This document shows positions 15,944 through 26,179 of a stretch of DNA of 64,000 bases, one piece after another. Every line of letters starts with the position of its first letter. Positions within the stretch are counted from its first letter, which is position 1. The position numbers and the translations under genes are program-made. The notes below the pieces were generated by a model that did no database searches, was not told where the DNA came from, and saw nothing but the letters and a program-made list of their open reading frames with translations. Origin of the DNA: Gp6-AA40 sp035293405 (GTDB taxonomy: Bacteria > Acidobacteriota > Vicinamibacteria > Vicinamibacterales > UBA2999); contig DATDOE010000133.1 of the NCBI GenBank assembly GCA_035293405.1, forward strand, positions 1 through 64,000, read 5' to 3'.

Positions 15944-17358
15944 TACAAATGGATCGCCGCACCGTGCGCTGCGTGTGCGGCCTCCGCCACGGCCTCCGAG
16001 AACGTCGGGTGCGCGTGAATGGTCTTCATGAGCTCCTCGACCGTGCACTCGAGGCGAAGCGCGAGCACGCCCTCCGCGACGAGCTCGGTTGACCGCGGGC
16101 CAATCATGTGCAGGCCGAGCACCTCATCGTACTTCTTGTCGGCCACAATTTTGACGAACCCCTCCGACTCACCCGCCATCTTGGCCCGGCCGAGCACGCC
16201 GAAGGGAAACTGGCCGATCCTGACGTCGTAGCCGCGCTGCCGGGCTTCGATCTCGGTCAGGCCGACGCTGCCGATTTCCGGATCGCAATACGTACACCCG
16301 GGGACGTGGTCGTAGTTCAGCGGCTGGACCGGCTGGCCCGCGATGCGCTCCGCCACGATCACGCCCTCCATCGAGGAGACGTGCGCCAGTTGCGGATGCA
16401 CTCCGGTGGCCATGGTGATCACGTCGCCGATCGCGGACACGTGCGGGACCGACGTGCGATACAGGTGGTCCACTTTGATGTAGCCACGCTCCATCGCGAT
16501 GCCCAGATCTTCGGCGCCGAGGCCGGTCGTCACGGGACCCCGGCCGGTTGCGACCAGGAGCAGGTCGGCGGTGATCTTCTGCGTCTTTCCGTCCGAGGCT
16601 TGCGCTTCAATGTCGACGCCATGTGCGGTGGCCGACGCCTTCGTCACCTTCGTGGCGGTCAACGTCGTGATGCCCTGCTTCTTGAACGACTTCTCCAGCT
16701 CCGCCGACACCGCTTCGTCCTCGACCGGCACCAGGCGAGGCAGCAGCTCGATCAGCGTGACCTGGCTTCCGAAGCTGCGGTAGATGGAGGCGAACTCGAC
16801 GCCGACTGCGCCGCTGCCCATGATCACCAGCGACTTAGGTACCTCGCGCAGGTGAATGGCTTCGTCGCTCGTGATGATCCGCTTGTGGTCGATCTGAACG
16901 GCCGGCACGCTCCGCGGCGACGAGCCCGTCGCGACAATGATCTCCTTCGCCTGGAGCGTCTGTTTGTCGCCGTCGAAGACCTCGACGGTGCCCTTGCCGG
17001 TCAGCCGCGCGGTGCCTTTGATCCAGTCGATCTTGTTCTTCTTGAAGAGGAGCTCGATGCCCTTGGTCAGCCCGCCCACGATCTTGTCTTTCCGCGTCTG
17101 CACCTGGCCCATGTCGATCGCCGGCGCGCCGTAAGGAATCATCACGCCCCACTCCTTGGCGTTCCGGATCACCTTCAGCGCGTGCGCATGCTCGAGCAGC
17201 GCCTTGGTCGGAATGCAGCCCCAGATGAGGCACGTGCCGCCGAGCGCTTTCTGCTTTTCGACGACGGCGACCTTCCTGCCAAGCTGTGACGCACGAATGG
17301 CCGCCACGTAGCCGCCCGTGCCGGCGCCAATCACGACGACGTCGTATGCATTGGGCAA
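15943..17358 (-). CDS. lpdA: Dihydrolipoyl dehydrogenase (E3)
   Basis: FAD- and NAD-dependent E3 component that reoxidises dihydrolipoyl groups of E2 proteins. The 471-residue protein has the FAD motif VVIGAGTGGYVAA, the redox disulfide GGTCLIWGCIPTK (about 41-53), a second nucleotide-binding motif MGSGAVGVEFA and the C-terminal catalytic HAHPTFSEA. It is upstream of an E2 gene and lipB in one minus-strand operon and could serve both this E2 and the SucAB complex at 29314. Confidence 0.95.
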   Translation of the reverse strand: MPNAYDVVVIGAGTGGYVAAIRASQLGRKVAVVEKQKALGGTCLIWGCIPTKALLEHAHALKVIRNAKEWGVMIPYGAPAIDMGQVQTRKDKIVGGLTKGIELLFKKNKIDWIKGTARLTGKGTVEVFDGDKQTLQAKEIIVATGSSPRSVPAVQIDHKRIITSDEAIHLREVPKSLVIMGSGAVGVEFASIYRSFGSQVTLIELLPRLVPVEDEAVSAELEKSFKKQGITTLTATKVTKASATAHGVDIEAQASDGKTQKITADLLLVATGRGPVTTGLGAEDLGIAMERGYIKVDHLYRTSVPHVSAIGDVITMATGVHPQLAHVSSMEGVIVAERIAGQPVQPLNYDHVPGCTYCDPEIGSVGLTEIEARQRGYDVRIGQFPFGVLGRAKMAGESEGFVKIVADKKYDEVLGLHMIGPRSTELVAEGVLALRLECTVEELMKTIHAHPTFSEAVAEAAHAAHGAAIHL

Positions 17359-17394
17359 GAGGACTCCTGAATGGGGGGCGGGTGCGACCCCTAC

Positions 17395-17640
17395 TTATCG
17401 TTTCAGTGAGGTCAGCGGGACGAAGCCGTCAGGGAGGCTGGGCGCGGGGGCCGACTCGGGGGGAGGCGCCGCGTGTGGCATGGCGCGCTGCAGCTGGACG
17501 CGCAGCTCACCGTGCTGGTACTTCAACTCCCAGTACATCTGCGAGAGCTGCTCGATGCGCTTTGCGTTTCGACGGGCCTGCCGCCACGCCACGAGCGCCG
17601 CCACCAGCGACATACCCGTGACGAACCACAGAATATACAT
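17395..17640 (-). CDS. Small single-span membrane protein with coiled coil
   Basis: An 81-residue protein of unknown family. A membrane helix (about residues 3-20, LWFVTGMSLVAALVAW) is followed by a basic/coiled-coil segment (RRNAKRIEQLSQMYWELKYQ) and a proline-rich tail. It lies 36 bases upstream of lpdA on the same strand and is divergent from the NtrC-type regulator. Confidence 0.65.
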   Translation of the reverse strand: MYILWFVTGMSLVAALVAWRQARRNAKRIEQLSQMYWELKYQHGELRVQLQRAMPHAAPPPESAPAPSLPDGFVPLTSLKR

Positions 17641-17674
17641 AGATCAGGTGATTCTGCCGTTCCGGTCCGAGGCC

Positions 17675-17680
17675 TATTAT
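17675..17680 (+). promoter_or_regulatory. Candidate -10 box TATTAT for the NtrC-type regulator
   Basis: TATTATAC lies 13 bases before the ATG at 17694. A weak TTCTGC at 17652-17657 stands 17 bases upstream. The short leader fits the pattern seen at other genes in the window. Confidence 0.4.
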
Positions 17681-17693
17681 ACTCGCCGTCGTC

Positions 17694-19082
<1,389 letters not shown>

Positions 19083-19126
19083 CCATCAGCAGGTCCAGCC
19101 AGAGCTGGACACGACGTACAAAAGAA

Positions 19127-19153
19127 ACCCGGCGCACGAAGACCGCGCCGGGT
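19127..19153 (-). terminator. Rho-independent terminator for the HU gene
   Basis: Perfect 9-base stem ACCCGGCGC / GCGCCGGGT with a 9-base loop. On the minus strand it is followed by TTTCTTTTGT, a fair U-tract, so it fits the end of the HU transcript. On the plus strand no U-tract follows. Confidence 0.75.
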
Positions 19154-19206
19154 GAAATCAAAGGGGGGAAAACCGTGGCGGATCAACGGCCGCCTCCGGC
19201 ATCGGG

Positions 19207-19506
19207 TTATTTCTTCGGGAGCACCGCGTCCTTGAGCTGCTTGGCGATGCGGGCTTTGACGACAGTCTTGGCCGGGATCTTGATGGCCTCTCCGGTTGCC
19301 GGGTTGCGGCCCATCCGTGCCTTCCGCTTCTGCACGACGAGCTTCACCATGCCGGGGAGCACGAACTCACCCGAGCGCTTGAGCTCCTTCTCCGACAGCG
19401 TAGTCAGCTCATCGAAGAACTCACGCGCCTGAGTTCGCTTCACTTCGAAGCGTTCCGCGAAGTGTGAGAACAATTCCGATTTGCCCATTCTTCGGGCCTC
19501 TGCCAT
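19207..19506 (-). CDS. HU/IHF-family DNA-binding protein
   Basis: A nucleoid protein of 99 residues with the HU order: N-terminal helices (SELFSHFAERFEVKRTQARE), then the beta-arm region with GEFVLPGMVKLVVQKRKAR and the conserved RMGRNPATGE, IKIPAKTVVKAR. The start at 19506 is chosen for the strong GGGGGGA box about 5 bases upstream; a longer in-frame start at 19536 exists. Followed by a clear terminator. Confidence 0.92.
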   Translation of the reverse strand: MAEARRMGKSELFSHFAERFEVKRTQAREFFDELTTLSEKELKRSGEFVLPGMVKLVVQKRKARMGRNPATGEAIKIPAKTVVKARIAKQLKDAVLPKK

Positions 19507-19673
19507 CACGTCCCCCCTTGTGCTGGTGCGCGCCAATGCGTAAGCCGCGGTGCAGTCGCGCGCGCGTCAAACTGCTGCGGAAACTCGCTGTAAAAGCGTC
19601 GTAATGCTAGCTCGCACGGGTGAGCGTGTCAACGAAACCTCGCGTGCGATCAAGCAATTTCGGCGCAAAGTGC

Positions 19674-19679
19674 TAGAAT
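19674..19679 (+). promoter_or_regulatory. Candidate -10 box TAGAAT close to queF
   Basis: CTAGAAT ends only 9 bases before the queF ATG at 19689, which would leave almost no leader. No good -35 box is seen. Confidence 0.4.
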
Positions 19680-19688
19680 TTTTTGCGT

Positions 19689-20042
19689 ATGTCAAGCACG
19701 GCGACGATCGAGACCTTTCCCAATCCACGTCCGGAGCGGGATTTCGAGATCGCGATCAGCTGTCCAGAATTCACTTCCGTGTGCCCGAAAACCGGGCTGC
19801 CGGACTTCGGCGAGATCCGCATTACCTACGTCCCCGGCGATCGCTGCATCGAGTTGAAATCACTGAAGTACTACATGTTCGAGTATCGCAATCGCGGTGT
19901 GTTCTTCGAGGCGGCGACCAACCAGATTCTGGACGATCTTGTCGCGGCCTGCGAGCCGCGCCACATGATTGTCGTCGGCGACTTCGCGGTACGCGGAGGC
20001 ATGAAGACGGTCGTCACGGCGTCTTACAAAGCCGCGACGTAA
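19689..20042 (+). CDS. queF: NADPH-dependent 7-cyano-7-deazaguanine reductase QueF
   Basis: Reduces preQ0 to preQ1 in queuosine biosynthesis. The 117-residue protein is of the short (unimodular) QueF type, with the catalytic Cys and Asp in SVCPKTGLPDFGE and the substrate-binding glutamate region FFEAATNQIL. An ATG at 19689 is chosen; a TTG six bases upstream is in frame. The Smr gene follows 45 bases downstream behind a CCCAACG array. No other queuosine gene is present here. Confidence 0.94.
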   Translation: MSSTATIETFPNPRPERDFEIAISCPEFTSVCPKTGLPDFGEIRITYVPGDRCIELKSLKYYMFEYRNRGVFFEAATNQILDDLVAACEPRHMIVVGDFAVRGGMKTVVTASYKAAT

Positions 20043-20056
20043 CTTCCAACCCCCAA

Positions 20057-20084
20057 ACGCCCAACGCCCAATTCCCAACGCCCA
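20057..20084 (+). repeat. Heptamer array, unit ACGCCCA
   Basis: Four exact-period units (ACGCCCA, ACGCCCA, ATTCCCA, ACGCCCA) directly before the Smr start codon. Confidence 0.8.
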
Positions 20085-20087
20085 ACC

Positions 20088-20342
20088 GTGCGGGTTCCGA
20101 TCGAAGACTCTCTCGACCTCCACGCGTTTGCGCCTCGAGAGGTCGCGTCCGTGGTGGAGGAGTACGTAACCGCGGCTCACGAGGCAGGGCTTCGTGAGGT
20201 GCGGCTGATTCACGGACGCGGCAAGGGCGTTCAACGCGGGATCGTGCAGCAGGCGCTCGACAGGCATCCTCTGGTCACCGAGTTCTGGGATGCCACGGAG
20301 ACACACCTCGGCGCGACGGTGGCTCGGTTGGTTGGTGGATAG
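20088..20342 (+). CDS. Small Smr-domain protein
   Basis: An 84-residue protein made of one Smr domain, the nuclease or nucleic-acid-binding module found at the end of MutS2. It carries LDLHAFAP and the HGRGKGVQRG loop, both hallmarks of active Smr domains. Start is GTG at 20088, immediately after a heptamer array. Its last residues (LVGG) and stop are encoded by a GGTTGGT array. It lies just upstream of the helicase-methyltransferase pair, on the same strand. Confidence 0.88.
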   Translation: MRVPIEDSLDLHAFAPREVASVVEEYVTAAHEAGLREVRLIHGRGKGVQRGIVQQALDRHPLVTEFWDATETHLGATVARLVGG

Positions 20343-20357
20343 TGGTTCGTGGTTGGT
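20326..20357 (+). repeat. Heptamer array, units GGTTGGT / GGTTCGT
   Basis: About four units, partly degenerate, span the end of the Smr gene. Units are the same as those at 2575 and 5736. Confidence 0.65.
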
Positions 20358-20475
20358 TGCTTTTTCAGCACTCAGGACGCCCGATCGACGTTGCAGATTT
20401 CTAAACGAATTCCTCCAGAAATAGCAGAATTTCAGGGGTTGAGGACCCGGAACGCTGCCTGCACCACGGGGTCGC

Positions 20476-22893
20476 GTGTCCGGTGGCTCCCTGCGGGCGG
20501 GCGACGTCGTGCGCATTCGCGACGAGTCCTGGATCGTGCTCCGTCACGCGCCCGGTGCCGACGGCGCGATCCTCGACGTCCGCGGTCGCGATCGAAGCAA
20601 CCTCGGTCTGCGCACAAGCTTCCTCCTGCCCTGCGAGCCGATCGAGCGCCTGCCGATGTCGGGCGCTCCGCGCATCGTTCGCCCACGAACATGGCGGCGG
20701 CTGGCGCGGGCGATGCTCGCCGCATCGACGCCGTCGTATGACGCACTGCGCTCACCCGTCCGCGCCAATCTCACGGTCCTGCCGTTCCAGCTCGAGCCCG
20801 CACTCGCCTATGTGCGCGGGCTCGCGGCGCGCATTCTGATCGCCGACGAAGTCGGACTCGGGAAGACGATTCAGGCGGGACTCCTCATCAGCGAGCTGCT
20901 CGACCGACGTCCGGGGGGACGCGTGCTCGTGGTGTCGCCCGCGGGTCTTCGAGAGCAGTGGCAGTCCGAGTTGCGAACGCGCTTCGCGATCGAGGCGGCG
21001 CTGCTGGACTCCGCCACACTCGCACGTCACGCGGGGACGTGGAACGCGAACCCATGGTCGGCGCACCCGGTCGCGATCACGTCTCTCGACTACGTCAAGC
21101 GGCCGGAGGTTGCCCGCTCGCTCGAATCGCTGGTCTGGGATGCTGTCGTCTTCGACGAGGCCCATGCCCTCTCCGGTCGATCGGATCGAGCGACGATAGC
21201 CGCCGCGCTGGCTCACCGGGCACGGACGCTCGTGCTTCTCACCGCAACCCCCCACTCGGGCGATGACGAGGCGTTCGCCCGGCTGTGCTCGATAGGCGAC
21301 CTGTCCCATCAGTTTCCTCTGCTGGTGTTCCGGCGCACGCGCACCGATGCGGGGCTGGCCTCGTCTCGCCGGACGACATCCATTCGCGTCGGGCCCACTC
21401 CGGCTGAGTCGGAGATGCATCGCGCGCTGATGTCCTACGCGCGGCTGGTCTGGAGTCAGAAAAGCGCCTCGTCGTTGCTCGCAGGGCGCCTGGCTGTCAC
21501 GGTGCTCATGCGGCGCGCCTGCAGCAGTGCCGCCTCACTGGCCCGGTCGGTCGAGCGGCGTCTGAGGCTGCTGACGTCGAGCGAACGGGCCGGCCTCCTG
21601 CAGATGGTGCTCCCCTTCGACCACTCGGCTGAGGACGACGAGGAGCCGTCCACTGACCTGACGGCTCCAGGGTTGGACGACCGGGACGAAGAATGCCGCT
21701 GGCTCGAGCACATCCTCCAGCTCGCGCGGCTGGCCGAGCGCGGTGAATCGAAGCTGCGAGCCCTCGCTCGTCTGCTCAGGCGGACGGGGGAATCGGCGAT
21801 CGTCTTCACCGAATACCGGGACACCCTGGAGCGGCTCGCCCTGGTCCTGCGTGGTCTCGATCCGGTGCGATTGCACGGCGGCCTGACGATCGCTGAGCGC
21901 CATGAGGTCCTGCGGCAGTTCACGACCGGCGGGACGAGATTGCTGCTGGCGACCGACGCCGCCAGCGAAGGACTGAACCTTCACCAGCGGTGCCGGCTGG
22001 TGATCAATCTCGAGCTGCCGTGGACACCAGTGCGCCTGGAGCAGCGCATCGGTCGCGTCGAGCGGCTCGGTCAGGCTCGCCGCGTCCACGCCATCCATCT
22101 GCTGGCCCGCGACACGTGTGAGGAGACGTCGGTCGCCGCGCTGCTGGCGCGTATGCGGCGGGTTGCGGAGGTTCTCGGCGGCATGCGTGGAGTGGCCGCG
22201 CTGGAGCAACAGGTCGCGGCCGTGGCCATCGGTCAATCCGCCGTTCCCGACACGGTCGACGCGTCCCCGCCATCGCTGCCTCGCGGCCTCGTGCATATCG
22301 ACCTCCAGGCGGTGGCCCGGGCAGAAGCCTCGCGCCTTGAAACGGCGCGCCTCCTCGCGCAGGGCGGCGGCAATGCGCAGTCCGAGGGACGGCCATACGT
22401 CACCCTCGTCACCCGTCGCCGCTCGAGGCCTCGCTTCTGTTGGGCGTTCCAGCTGGTCTTCGAGGATCTCCATCAACAGCGCATCTGGGACACGCTGCTG
22501 GGCCTCGCTGGCAACGGAGCGCCCACACCGACCTTCGCGAAGGACGTTCGGTCGTGGGTCCAGTCATCGACAGACCTCATCTCCCCACTACTGACGGCCG
22601 AGTGCCAGAGCGCGACCGCCGCTCTCTCGACATCTCTATACGCACCCTCGGCGCTCGCGGTCCGCCGCGAACACGCGATTGCCGCGACCCTCGAATCACA
22701 GCGCGCGCGGCTGTCGGCCGCGCTCCTGCAACCTGGCCTCTTCGATCGCCGAGCGGAACGGGCCACCATCGCGCAGCGCGCGGTGCTCGACGAAGCGCTG
22801 GCCCGCTGTTCGGCACGCCTCGAGGAGCTGGCACGGGTCGAACGGATCGACATGGCCCGGCCTGTTCTGGCCTTCGGCGTGATCTACAGATGA
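20476..22893 (+). CDS. SNF2/HepA-type helicase of a putative defence pair (DrmD-like)
   Basis: An 805-residue superfamily 2 ATPase. Motifs in order: Walker A region ADEVGLGKT (about 123-131), DEAH (226-229), LTATPHSGDDEAF, then the second RecA domain with IVFTEYRDTLERL, LLATDAASEGLNL and EQRIGRVERLGQ (about 520-532). This motif set is typical of RapA/HepA-like and DISARM DrmD proteins. It starts with GTG at 20476 and overlaps the methyltransferase by ATGA, so the two products are made together. No DrmA, DrmB or DrmC gene lies in the flanks. Function in phage defence is inferred from family and pairing. Confidence 0.85.
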   Translation: MSGGSLRAGDVVRIRDESWIVLRHAPGADGAILDVRGRDRSNLGLRTSFLLPCEPIERLPMSGAPRIVRPRTWRRLARAMLAASTPSYDALRSPVRANLTVLPFQLEPALAYVRGLAARILIADEVGLGKTIQAGLLISELLDRRPGGRVLVVSPAGLREQWQSELRTRFAIEAALLDSATLARHAGTWNANPWSAHPVAITSLDYVKRPEVARSLESLVWDAVVFDEAHALSGRSDRATIAAALAHRARTLVLLTATPHSGDDEAFARLCSIGDLSHQFPLLVFRRTRTDAGLASSRRTTSIRVGPTPAESEMHRALMSYARLVWSQKSASSLLAGRLAVTVLMRRACSSAASLARSVERRLRLLTSSERAGLLQMVLPFDHSAEDDEEPSTDLTAPGLDDRDEECRWLEHILQLARLAERGESKLRALARLLRRTGESAIVFTEYRDTLERLALVLRGLDPVRLHGGLTIAERHEVLRQFTTGGTRLLLATDAASEGLNLHQRCRLVINLELPWTPVRLEQRIGRVERLGQARRVHAIHLLARDTCEETSVAALLARMRRVAEVLGGMRGVAALEQQVAAVAIGQSAVPDTVDASPPSLPRGLVHIDLQAVARAEASRLETARLLAQGGGNAQSEGRPYVTLVTRRRSRPRFCWAFQLVFEDLHQQRIWDTLLGLAGNGAPTPTFAKDVRSWVQSSTDLISPLLTAECQSATAALSTSLYAPSALAVRREHAIAATLESQRARLSAALLQPGLFDRRAERATIAQRAVLDEALARCSARLEELARVERIDMARPVLAFGVIYR

Positions 22894-25800
22894 TTGCCGG
22901 CGTCCGCGGCCGGCTGATCACCGCATCCTTCGCGAGGGATGTTCTGCCGTCGATGCCGGACGCTGCGCCGGTTCCGCGGGCCGTGACGCGGGCCCTTGCC
23001 TCATGGTCGCAGCGTCTCGAGATGATGCTCGGGACAGCGTCGAGCGTACGCGCGATCACCGACGTCGCGGTGATGCCCCTCCTCAGCCTGCTCGAGCTCT
23101 CGGTGGCCAGCCGGGCCGAGACGGACGAGGCCTGCACGCTCCGGGTCATCGCCGGCCGCTCGGAGCTCGTCGCCCATGTCGTGGGCTGGAGCGAGCCGAT
23201 GGAGCGCGTCTGGCGGTCGTCCATCGTCCAGGCGATTGCGAGCGATGTGCGCTGGTGTCTCTGCTGCAACGGTCGCGCGCTGCGACTCGTCGATGCGCGG
23301 CGTGCGTGGTCCCGCGAGTATCTGGAGTTCGACCTCGCGCTGCTCGGGCGCGAACCCGAGGCGCAATCCCTCCTCTGGACTCTCGTGCATGCAGATGCGA
23401 TGGCCAGCGCGCCACCGCTCCTCGATCGCGCCGTTGATCTATCCAGCCGACACGGCGTGCAGGTCTGTCAGGCGCTCGGGACCGGAGTCCTTCACGCGCT
23501 CGAGCTGCTGCTCGTCGCTCTCGGCACACGCAGGGGTCGCCCGCCGTTGCCTGTCCTGTTCGAACAGTCACTGACGGTGCTGTATCGCGTCCTGTTCCTG
23601 CTCTTTGCCGAAGCCAGGGGGCTCGTGCCGCTCTGGCATCCGGTCTATCGCGATCGCTACAGCCTCGACACCATCGTCTCGGCGCTGCTGAACGGTGAGC
23701 GATATCGTGGTCTGTGGCAGGCCGTCCAGGCGATCTCGAGGCTCGCCCATGCCGGATGCACGGCCGGTGAGCTCACCGTCACAGCCTTCAATGGGCGGCT
23801 GTTCGCCCCGTCACAGGCAGACGCGTTCGAACGGACGCGCATCAGCGATACCGTGATGGGCGATGCCCTCGTGTCCGTGAGCACCACTCCGGTGACGCGA
23901 CAGGGTGGCCGGGCGAGGATTGTCTACCGCGACCTCGACGTGGAACAGCTCGGTGCCGTCTACGAGCGCGTGCTCGACTACGAGCCGGCATCTGGACATG
24001 GCGAAGGCCTCACCCGCACACGCGATGTTCGCAAGTCCAGCGGGACGTTCTACACGCCTCGCCTCGTCACCGCCTTTCTGGTCCGCCGGACCCTCGAGCC
24101 GCTCGTCCGAGGGCGGCGCGCCGACGAGATCCTGGCGTTGCGAATCCTCGATCCGGCCATGGGCAGCGGCGCCTTTCTCGTCGCCGCATGCCGCTATCTC
24201 TCCGCATCCATCGAGGAGGCGCTGATCGCAGAGGGCCGGTGGCATGCGCACGACGTGACGCCCATCGATCGCGCGGCGCTGCGTCGTGACGTGGCATCAC
24301 GATGTCTCTTCGGGGTGGATCTGAACCCGATGGCGGTGCAACTGGCACGACTCTCCCTCTGGCTGGCGACGCTGGCCTCTGACAAGCCGCTGTCGTTTCT
24401 CGATCACCATCTGGTCACCGGCAACAGTCTCGTCGGCGCGACGCCGGCCGATCTCGGCCGGCAGCCGAGTGGTGGAGCGGGCCGCACGCGCCGACACGAG
24501 GAGCTGCCGCTCTTCGAGCGTGAGGATCTGTCGCGTGTCTTCGAGCACGCGGTTCGCGTTCGACTGCAGGTGACATCCGAACCCGACGACTCCGCGGCGA
24601 TCGTGCGCGAGAAGGAACGAACGCTGGCTCACCTGCATGGGCGTGGATCCTCGCTCGGCACGTGGTCGCGTGTGCTCGACCTGTGGTGCGCCGGGTGGTT
24701 CTGGAAGGGCGGCCCGGCGCCGGACCGCGGGACCTTCCGCGAGCTGGTGGCGCGCCTGCTCGAGGGGCGGTCGCCACTGCCCGAGCACATCTCATCCAGC
24801 TTCCTGACGGCATCGGAAGCGATCGCCGGGCGGTCCCGTTTTCATCACTGGCCGCTGGCCTTTCCCGAGGTGTTCGTCGACGAGCGTGGCGAGGCGTTGA
24901 GCGCTCCCGGATTCGACGCGGTCATCGGGAACCCGCCATGGGATATGGTCCGCGGCGACAGTGGCGGCGGCGACGCGCGGGAGGATCGGAGGCAGGACGC
25001 GCGTCAGTTGACGGACTTCGTCCGCGAGTCCGGCATCTATCGCGTGGAGAGCCGCGCGCACGCCAACCTGTACCAGTTGTTCGTCGAGCGCGCACTCCAA
25101 CTGGTCCGCCCTGGTGGGCGCATCGGCCTGGTCCTGCCATCCGGCGTCGCCTGCGACGCCGGCGCTGCGCCGTTACGCCGTCATCTGTTCGATCGCGCCG
25201 ACGTCGAGGAGATCGCTGGACTCGACAACCGCGACCTGATCTTCCCGATTCATCGCAGCTCGCGGTTCGTGCTGCTCACGTGCTCCGCGGGAAGGCCCAC
25301 CAGCTCGATCGCTTGCCGATTCGGGATCACCCGAGCGGAGGACCTCGAGCGAGGAGATGCACACGGGCGCGACCAGGTGACACTGACCCGCGCCTTCCTG
25401 ACCCGGCTGTCTGGAGGGGACGATCTCGGGATCCCCGAGGTCCCGAGCCGTCTCGACTTGTCGCTCGTCGAGCGCATCAGCGCTGACGTGCCGCGTCTGG
25501 GCAGCGACGAGGGCTGGGCCGTCCAGTTCGGGCGCGAGCTCAATGCCAGCGACGACCGCGACTCCTTCATCGCGCGCACCGGGTCACCCGATGCCCGGCC
25601 GATCGTCGAAGGCAAGCAGATCGACCCGTTCCGTGTGTCGCTCGACCGCTGTCGACTGGAGCTCGCGCGCGGCGCCTGCGTACGGCGCTCGCTGCCCCGG
25701 CGCGCCCGGCTCGCCTACCGCGACGTGGCAAGCGCCACCAATCGCCTCACGCTGATCGCCGCGATCATCCCCGCCCGCGCGGTCACGACGCACACCCTCT

Positions 25801-26171
25801 TCTGCCTCAAGACGAAGTTGCCGCTCGCCGATCAGCAGGTCTTGTGCGCGCTCCTCAACAGCTTCGTCGCCAACTATCTGATCCGCCTCCGCGTGAACAC
25901 TCACGTCACCGTCACGCTCGTCTCACGCCTGCCCGTCCCACTCGTCCGGCCAGGGAATCGATTCTTCGAGCGTTTACGCGCGCTCTCGGCCACGTTGACA
26001 GACGCCACCGCGTCCATCGAGCAGATGCCCGAGTACGCCGAGCTCCAGGCGATCGCGGCCCGACTCTACGGACTCACTGCGAGCGACTTCGAACACGTGG
26101 TAGGGACGTTTCCGCTCATCGCGGCGAGTACCAAACAGGAGGCTCTTGCTGCTTTCAAGGAACTTCGCTGA
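22890..26171 (+). CDS. Eco57I-like N6-adenine DNA methyltransferase (DrmMI/PglX-like)
   Basis: A 1093-residue class I methyltransferase. Motif I DPAMGSGAF lies near residue 420, FGVDLNPMAVQLARLSLWLA follows, and catalytic motif IV NPPW near 680. The C-terminal third, with LLNSFVANYLIRLRVNTHVT, resembles the TaqI-like target-recognition region. The N-terminal domain keeps the CNGRALRLVD strand common in type IIG-like proteins but lacks a PD-(D/E)XK triad, so it looks like a decayed nuclease domain. The start is the ATG at 22890 that overlaps the helicase stop; a longer frame upstream is antisense-type shadow coding. Confidence 0.88.
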   Translation: MIAGVRGRLITASFARDVLPSMPDAAPVPRAVTRALASWSQRLEMMLGTASSVRAITDVAVMPLLSLLELSVASRAETDEACTLRVIAGRSELVAHVVGWSEPMERVWRSSIVQAIASDVRWCLCCNGRALRLVDARRAWSREYLEFDLALLGREPEAQSLLWTLVHADAMASAPPLLDRAVDLSSRHGVQVCQALGTGVLHALELLLVALGTRRGRPPLPVLFEQSLTVLYRVLFLLFAEARGLVPLWHPVYRDRYSLDTIVSALLNGERYRGLWQAVQAISRLAHAGCTAGELTVTAFNGRLFAPSQADAFERTRISDTVMGDALVSVSTTPVTRQGGRARIVYRDLDVEQLGAVYERVLDYEPASGHGEGLTRTRDVRKSSGTFYTPRLVTAFLVRRTLEPLVRGRRADEILALRILDPAMGSGAFLVAACRYLSASIEEALIAEGRWHAHDVTPIDRAALRRDVASRCLFGVDLNPMAVQLARLSLWLATLASDKPLSFLDHHLVTGNSLVGATPADLGRQPSGGAGRTRRHEELPLFEREDLSRVFEHAVRVRLQVTSEPDDSAAIVREKERTLAHLHGRGSSLGTWSRVLDLWCAGWFWKGGPAPDRGTFRELVARLLEGRSPLPEHISSSFLTASEAIAGRSRFHHWPLAFPEVFVDERGEALSAPGFDAVIGNPPWDMVRGDSGGGDAREDRRQDARQLTDFVRESGIYRVESRAHANLYQLFVERALQLVRPGGRIGLVLPSGVACDAGAAPLRRHLFDRADVEEIAGLDNRDLIFPIHRSSRFVLLTCSAGRPTSSIACRFGITRAEDLERGDAHGRDQVTLTRAFLTRLSGGDDLGIPEVPSRLDLSLVERISADVPRLGSDEGWAVQFGRELNASDDRDSFIARTGSPDARPIVEGKQIDPFRVSLDRCRLELARGACVRRSLPRRARLAYRDVASATNRLTLIAAIIPARAVTTHTLFCLKTKLPLADQQVLCALLNSFVANYLIRLRVNTHVTVTLVSRLPVPLVRPGNRFFERLRALSATLTDATASIEQMPEYAELQAIAARLYGLTASDFEHVVGTFPLIAASTKQEALAAFKELR

Positions 26172-26179
26172 TCACGGTT

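Noticed and set aside
16108..17289. A 393-codon plus-strand frame across lpdA
   Set aside because: Antisense to a fully conserved dihydrolipoyl dehydrogenase; no start signal and His/Arg-rich shadow composition.
19683..19688. TTG start for queF
   Set aside because: The ATG six bases downstream is a better start codon and no Shine-Dalgarno favours the TTG.
22440..22889. Upstream extension of the methyltransferase frame by 150 codons
   Set aside because: It lies wholly within the helicase gene in another frame, is Arg-rich and lacks family similarity; the ATG at 22890 with an ATGA junction is a better start.
20476..26171. A complete DISARM, BREX or type I restriction system
   Set aside because: Only the helicase and methyltransferase are present. 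No DrmA/B/C, PglZ, BrxC, HsdS or HsdR gene occurs in the flanks.
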